Source: Bacillus pseudomycoides DSM 12442 (GTDB lineage Bacteria > Bacillota > Bacilli > Bacillales > Bacillaceae_G). Taken from it: 64,000 nucleotides of DNA. Made by a program: the position numbers and the translations under genes. The notes under the pieces are model-generated. The model did not search any database and was not told the DNA's origin. It saw only the letters and a program-made list of their open reading frames with translations. Shown one piece after another: positions 60,441-64,000 of the stretch (position 1 is its first letter; the number at the start of each line of letters is the position of its first letter). The stretch covers positions 876,542-940,541 of the forward strand of contig NZ_CM000745.1 of the NCBI RefSeq assembly GCF_000161455.1, read 5' to 3'.

Positions 60441-61931
60441 ATGAAAAAATACATTCTTTCATTAGACCAAGGAACAACAAGCTCACGTGCAATCCTTTTT
60501 AATAAAGAAGGTAAAATTGTTCATTCAGCTCAAAAAGAATTTACACAACATTTTCCAAAGCCAGGTTGGGTAGAGCATAATGCACAAGAAATTTGGGGAT
60601 CAATTTTAGCGGTTATTGCAACTTGTTTAAGTGAAGCGGACGTAAAGCCAGAGCAAATCGCTGGTATCGGAATTACAAACCAACGTGAAACAGCGGTTGT
60701 ATGGGATAAAGAAACTGGTAAACCAGTTTATAACGCAATCGTATGGCAATCTCGCCAAACAGCTGAAATTTGTGAAGAGTTAAAAGAAAAAGGCTATAGC
60801 GATATGGTTCGCGAAAAAACAGGACTTTTAATTGATGCATATTTCTCAGGTACGAAAGTAAAATGGATTTTAGATAACGTTGAAGGTGCAAGAGAAAAAG
60901 CAGAACGCGGTGAATTATTATTCGGTACAATTGATACATGGCTTGTATGGAAATTGTCTGGTGGTAAAGCGCACGTAACAGACTATTCAAACGCATCACG
61001 TACATTAATGTTTAATATTCACGACCTGCAGTGGGATGATGAGCTTCTAGACATGTTAGAAGTGCCGAAAAGCATGCTTCCAGAAGTACGTCAATCTTCT
61101 GAAGTATATGCCCATACAGTTGATTATCATTTCTTTAACCAAAATATACCAATCGCAGGTATCGCAGGTGACCAACAAGCAGCGTTATTTGGACAAGCTT
61201 GCTTCGGTGAAGGTATGGCGAAGAATACATACGGAACTGGTTGCTTCATGTTAATGAATACAGGTGAAAAAGCAGTTGCGTCTGAGCATGGCCTATTAAC
61301 AACAATTGCATGGGGTTTAAATGGTAAAGTTGAATATGCATTAGAAGGAAGTATTTTCGTAGCAGGTTCTGCAATCCAGTGGTTACGTGACGGCATGCGT
61401 ATGTTTAAAGATGCAAGTGAGAGCGAAGAATACGCATCTCGCGTTGAATCAACAGATGGCGTTTACGTTGTTCCAGCATTCGTAGGGCTTGGAACACCAT
61501 ATTGGGATAGTGAAGTACGCGGAGCGGTATTTGGCGTAACACGCGGAACAACGAAAGAACACTTTATCCGTGCAACGCTAGAATCATTAGCATATCAAAC
61601 AAAAGATGTATTATGTGCTATGGAAGCAGATTCAGGTATTGAACTGAAAACATTACGCGTTGATGGAGGAGCAGTTAAGAATAACTTCTTAATGCAATTC
61701 CAAAGTGATATGTTAGATGTTCCAGTAGAGCGTCCAGAAGTGAATGAAACAACGGCTTTAGGTGCAGCATATTTAGCAGGTCTTGCAGTTGGATATTGGG
61801 AAAACCAAGACGAAATTAAGGCGCAGTGGAATATGGACAAGCGCTTTGCACCAGCAATGGAAGCGGAAACAAGTGAAGAGCTATATGCTGGTTGGAAAAA
61901 AGCAATTGAAGCAACAAAAGCTTTTAAATAA
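60441..61931 (+). CDS. glpK: glycerol kinase GlpK
   Basis: A 496-residue FGGY-family kinase: DQGTTSSRAILF at the N-terminus, GIAGDQQAALFGQ, NTYGTGCFMLMNTG and TLRVDGGAVKN. H230 in VDYHFFNQ is the residue that HPr phosphorylates to activate Gram-positive enzymes. It makes glycerol-3-phosphate, the substrate of GlpD and the ligand of GlpP. It lies 13 bases after glpF, with AAGGGGG before the ATG. Confidence 0.95.
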   Translation: MKKYILSLDQGTTSSRAILFNKEGKIVHSAQKEFTQHFPKPGWVEHNAQEIWGSILAVIATCLSEADVKPEQIAGIGITNQRETAVVWDKETGKPVYNAIVWQSRQTAEICEELKEKGYSDMVREKTGLLIDAYFSGTKVKWILDNVEGAREKAERGELLFGTIDTWLVWKLSGGKAHVTDYSNASRTLMFNIHDLQWDDELLDMLEVPKSMLPEVRQSSEVYAHTVDYHFFNQNIPIAGIAGDQQAALFGQACFGEGMAKNTYGTGCFMLMNTGEKAVASEHGLLTTIAWGLNGKVEYALEGSIFVAGSAIQWLRDGMRMFKDASESEEYASRVESTDGVYVVPAFVGLGTPYWDSEVRGAVFGVTRGTTKEHFIRATLESLAYQTKDVLCAMEADSGIELKTLRVDGGAVKNNFLMQFQSDMLDVPVERPEVNETTALGAAYLAGLAVGYWENQDEIKAQWNMDKRFAPAMEAETSEELYAGWKKAIEATKAFK

Positions 61932-61944
61932 TTATAAACAGTGT

Positions 61945-61950
61945 TATAAT
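61945..61950 (+). promoter_or_regulatory. probable -10 of the glpD promoter
   Basis: GTGTTATAATGATG holds a TATAAT hexamer 34 bases upstream of the glpD attenuator. The -35 is not clear. Confidence 0.5.
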
Positions 61951-61983
61951 GATGATAAGTTAATAATTCGGTAGGAGATTTGG

Positions 61984-62041
61984 AGAGACCACAACACGCT
62001 ATAGAAGCGAATTCTATAGCGGAGTTTGTGGTCTCTTTTTT
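61984..62041 (+). promoter_or_regulatory. GlpP-controlled attenuator before glpD
   Basis: AGAGACCACAA (61984-61994) pairs with TTGTGGTCTCT (62026-62036), then TTTTTT. Inside, CGCTATAGAA and TTCTATAGCG form a second perfect stem. This is the classical inverted repeat of a glpD leader. Confidence 0.85.
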
Positions 62042-62064
62042 CGTTATCAAAGGGAGGAATTACC

Positions 62065-63747
62065 ATGAAATTTTCAAGTAAACAACGTAAAGACGTATTA
62101 AATGGAGTAAATAAACAAGAGTTAGATGTGATCGTAATTGGTGGAGGTATTACTGGTTCTGGTATTGCATTAGATGGAGCAACACGCGGTTTATCAACAA
62201 TTGTGTTTGAAATGCAAGACTTTGCAGCAGGTACATCAAGTCGTTCAACGAAGCTTGTACACGGTGGTTTACGTTATTTGAAACAACTTGAAGTGAAAAT
62301 GGTAGCAGAAGTTGGGAAAGAGCGTGCGATCGTATATGAGAACGGTCCCCATGTAACAACACCAGAGTGGATGTTACTTCCGTTCCATAAAGGCGGTACA
62401 TTTGGTTCATTCAGTACATCAATCGGTCTTCGTGTATACGACTTCCTAGCGGGTGTAAAACGCAGCGAACGTAGAAAAATGTTTAGCCGCGAAGAAACAA
62501 TGAAAAAAGAACCGCTTGTAAAACAAGAAGGCTTAAAGGGCGGCGGTTATTACGTAGAGTATCGTACAGATGATGCTCGTTTAACAATCGAAGTTATGAA
62601 AGAAGCAATTGAACATGGTGCAAAAGCAGTCAACTATGCAAAAGTAGACGGTTTCTTATATAAAGATGGAAAAGTATGTGGTGTACGTGTCGTCGATTTA
62701 TTAGATGGAGAAGTGTATGAAGTATACGGTAAGAAAATTGTAAACGCAGCTGGACCTTGGGTAGATACATTACGTGAAAAAGATAATTCAAAAAGAGGAA
62801 AAGTATTGCAGTTATCTAAAGGTGTTCACTTAGTAATCGATCAAAAACGTTTCCCACTAGGGCAAGCGATCTACTTTGATACACCAGACAAGCGTATGGT
62901 CTTCGCAATTCCACGTGGCGGGAAAACATATGTAGGTACAACTGATACGTTCTATGATAAAGACGCAGCAGTACCACAAATGACAACAGAAGATCGCACA
63001 TATATCATTAATGCGATTAACTATATGTTCCCAACTGTGAAGATTACAGAAAAAGATATTGAATCAAGTTGGGCTGGTGTTCGCCCATTAATTTATGAAG
63101 AAGGTAAGAGTGCATCTGAAATTTCTCGTAAAGATGAAATTTGGACTTCTGAATCTGGTTTAATCACAATTGCGGGCGGAAAATTAACAGGATATCGTAA
63201 GATGGCTGAAATGGTAGTAGATTATGTAACGTCATTATTACAAAAAGAAGGACATAGTGCGTATCCGAAAAGTGAAACGAAGCATATGCCAATCTCTGGT
63301 GGACATGTAAGTGGATCAAAACAATTCCCAACATTCGTTGCGAAAAAAGCACAAGAGGGAACAAAATATGGTTTAACAGCAAAGCAAGCAGAAGAGTTTG
63401 CGAAATTCTATGGATCTAACGTAGATATTCTCTTTAACTTAGCAAAACAACATAAAGCAGAAGCAAAAGAATATAACATGCCGTTAGACGTGCTTGTACC
63501 GCTTGTATACGCGATGGATTATGAAATGACAGCAAAACCTGTTGACTTCTTCGTACGCCGCAGAGGGGCTGTATTCTTCAACATTCACTGGGTATATGAT
63601 TGGAAAGAAGCAGTAATTGCATATATGGCAGCAAAATTAGGTTGGAGCAAAGAAGAACAAATGAAATACACAGCTGAATTAGAGAAAGCATTAACGGACG
63701 CTGTAGTGCCTGTAGATCAGCAAGAACAAGCAGCTGCATTAGCATAA
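62065..63747 (+). CDS. glpD: aerobic glycerol-3-phosphate dehydrogenase GlpD
   Basis: A 560-residue FAD enzyme: VIVIGGGITGSGIALDGATRG (dinucleotide fold), DFAAGTSSRSTKLVHGGLRYL, PWVDTLRE and a C-terminal helical domain. It oxidises glycerol-3-phosphate to dihydroxyacetone phosphate at the membrane and passes electrons to menaquinone. The true start is the ATG behind GGGAGGAA; the frame extends 13 codons upstream into the attenuator. Expression depends on GlpP antitermination. Confidence 0.95.
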   Translation: MKFSSKQRKDVLNGVNKQELDVIVIGGGITGSGIALDGATRGLSTIVFEMQDFAAGTSSRSTKLVHGGLRYLKQLEVKMVAEVGKERAIVYENGPHVTTPEWMLLPFHKGGTFGSFSTSIGLRVYDFLAGVKRSERRKMFSREETMKKEPLVKQEGLKGGGYYVEYRTDDARLTIEVMKEAIEHGAKAVNYAKVDGFLYKDGKVCGVRVVDLLDGEVYEVYGKKIVNAAGPWVDTLREKDNSKRGKVLQLSKGVHLVIDQKRFPLGQAIYFDTPDKRMVFAIPRGGKTYVGTTDTFYDKDAAVPQMTTEDRTYIINAINYMFPTVKITEKDIESSWAGVRPLIYEEGKSASEISRKDEIWTSESGLITIAGGKLTGYRKMAEMVVDYVTSLLQKEGHSAYPKSETKHMPISGGHVSGSKQFPTFVAKKAQEGTKYGLTAKQAEEFAKFYGSNVDILFNLAKQHKAEAKEYNMPLDVLVPLVYAMDYEMTAKPVDFFVRRRGAVFFNIHWVYDWKEAVIAYMAAKLGWSKEEQMKYTAELEKALTDAVVPVDQQEQAAALA

Positions 63748-63771
63748 AAATAAATACACCTTTTTCCGAAC

Positions 63772-63808
63772 GAAACCCCGAATTGTCCACAATTCGGGGT
63801 TTTTTAAC
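63772..63808 (+). terminator. terminator of glpD
   Basis: AACCCCGAATTGT pairs with ACAATTCGGGGTT around CC, then TTTT. Confidence 0.9.
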
Positions 63809-64000
63809 AGAATGTTGGGAAACGGGAACTGGACGGCTCCTGTTTTTGTTTTTATTTATCGCAAAGTCGATATCCTTTGTCGAAACGCCGATATATTTGG
63901 ATTTGCGCCTATAAAATTTCATTTACTAATTTCTGCTAACCCATTCTGTTACTTCTTCTACAACAAATTCTCCTGTCTCTTCAACGGCCTAATAAAAAAA
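63809..64000. other. end of window, no clear gene
   Basis: A minus-strand frame ending at about 63927 (AVEETGEFVVEEVTEWVSRN) could be the last residues of a gene beyond the window, but an in-frame TAG precedes it. CGATAT words near 63860-63890 echo those at 58340-58390. Confidence 0.3.

Noticed and set aside
1..64000. Replication origin, tRNA or rRNA genes
   Set aside because: No DnaA-box cluster, tRNA cloverleaf or rRNA sequence was noticed on either strand; a scan with tRNAscan-SE and barrnap would settle it.

Overview
The window looks like chromosomal DNA of a Bacillus cereus group bacterium. The support is low GC content, strong GGAGG-type ribosome binding sites, two bcr1-type repeats with TTTAT direct repeats, many IS231-like ends, a YjcZ-type spore peptide, a CotA-like laccase, an immune inhibitor A protease, a Rap-Phr pair, and the Bacillus core blocks yhaO-yhaN-yhaM, yhaL and glpP-glpF-glpK-glpD. 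All names come from reading sequence by eye; no database search was run.

Layout. 1-10.6 kb is accessory: the 3' end of a cell-wall-binding repeat protein, a YjcZ peptide, two MFS exporters (one divergent from an SgrR-like regulator), an APH-like kinase, an IS3 relic, and two more cell-wall-binding repeat proteins, one carrying an L,D-transpeptidase domain. 10.9-14.7 kb is a dihydroxyacetone module: DhaQ-like coactivator and DhaS-like regulator facing a fused DhaK-DhaL kinase, with a DhaS-type operator between them. 15-24.7 kb appears to be a two-component/ABC-transporter module (ABC permease and ATPase, sensor kinase and response regulator, one small basic peptide) whose promoters share CTCCA direct repeats. 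It is split by a 4 kb segment with IS231-like ends that carries a VanR/VanS/VanY-like set and a TnpB relic. Single IS6-type ends lie on both outer sides.

24.7-35.5 kb mixes an MFS exporter, a GntR regulator, IS1182-, IS3- and IS4-type relics, a decayed hydantoinase, a BlaI/BlaR1-like pair with an unusual sensor domain, a phosphoesterase, and an AraC/esterase chimera. 35.6-45.2 kb holds CotA, a GNAT acetyltransferase under a MerR-type 19-bp-spacer promoter, a polysaccharide-lyase-like gene between IS231-like ends, an SDR/TetR pair, a DinB-like protein and small Bacillus proteins. 45.3-50.5 kb is the yhaO-yhaN-yhaM DNA/RNA-processing operon. 50.5-58 kb is accessory (spore-type small proteins, integrase relic, Rap-Phr, alpha/beta hydrolase, InhA protease), followed by yhaL. 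58.5-63.8 kb is glycerol catabolism: GlpP, then glpFK and glpD, each behind a terminator hairpin that GlpP probably overrides, with a CcpA-type cre site on the glpF promoter.

The best leads are the shared CTCCA promoter architecture and the VanRSY-type segment that interrupts that module, and a tandem 154-bp structured element between glpP and glpF with a divergent third copy near 39.06 kb. The window starts inside a gene; its last 190 bases hold no clear gene.
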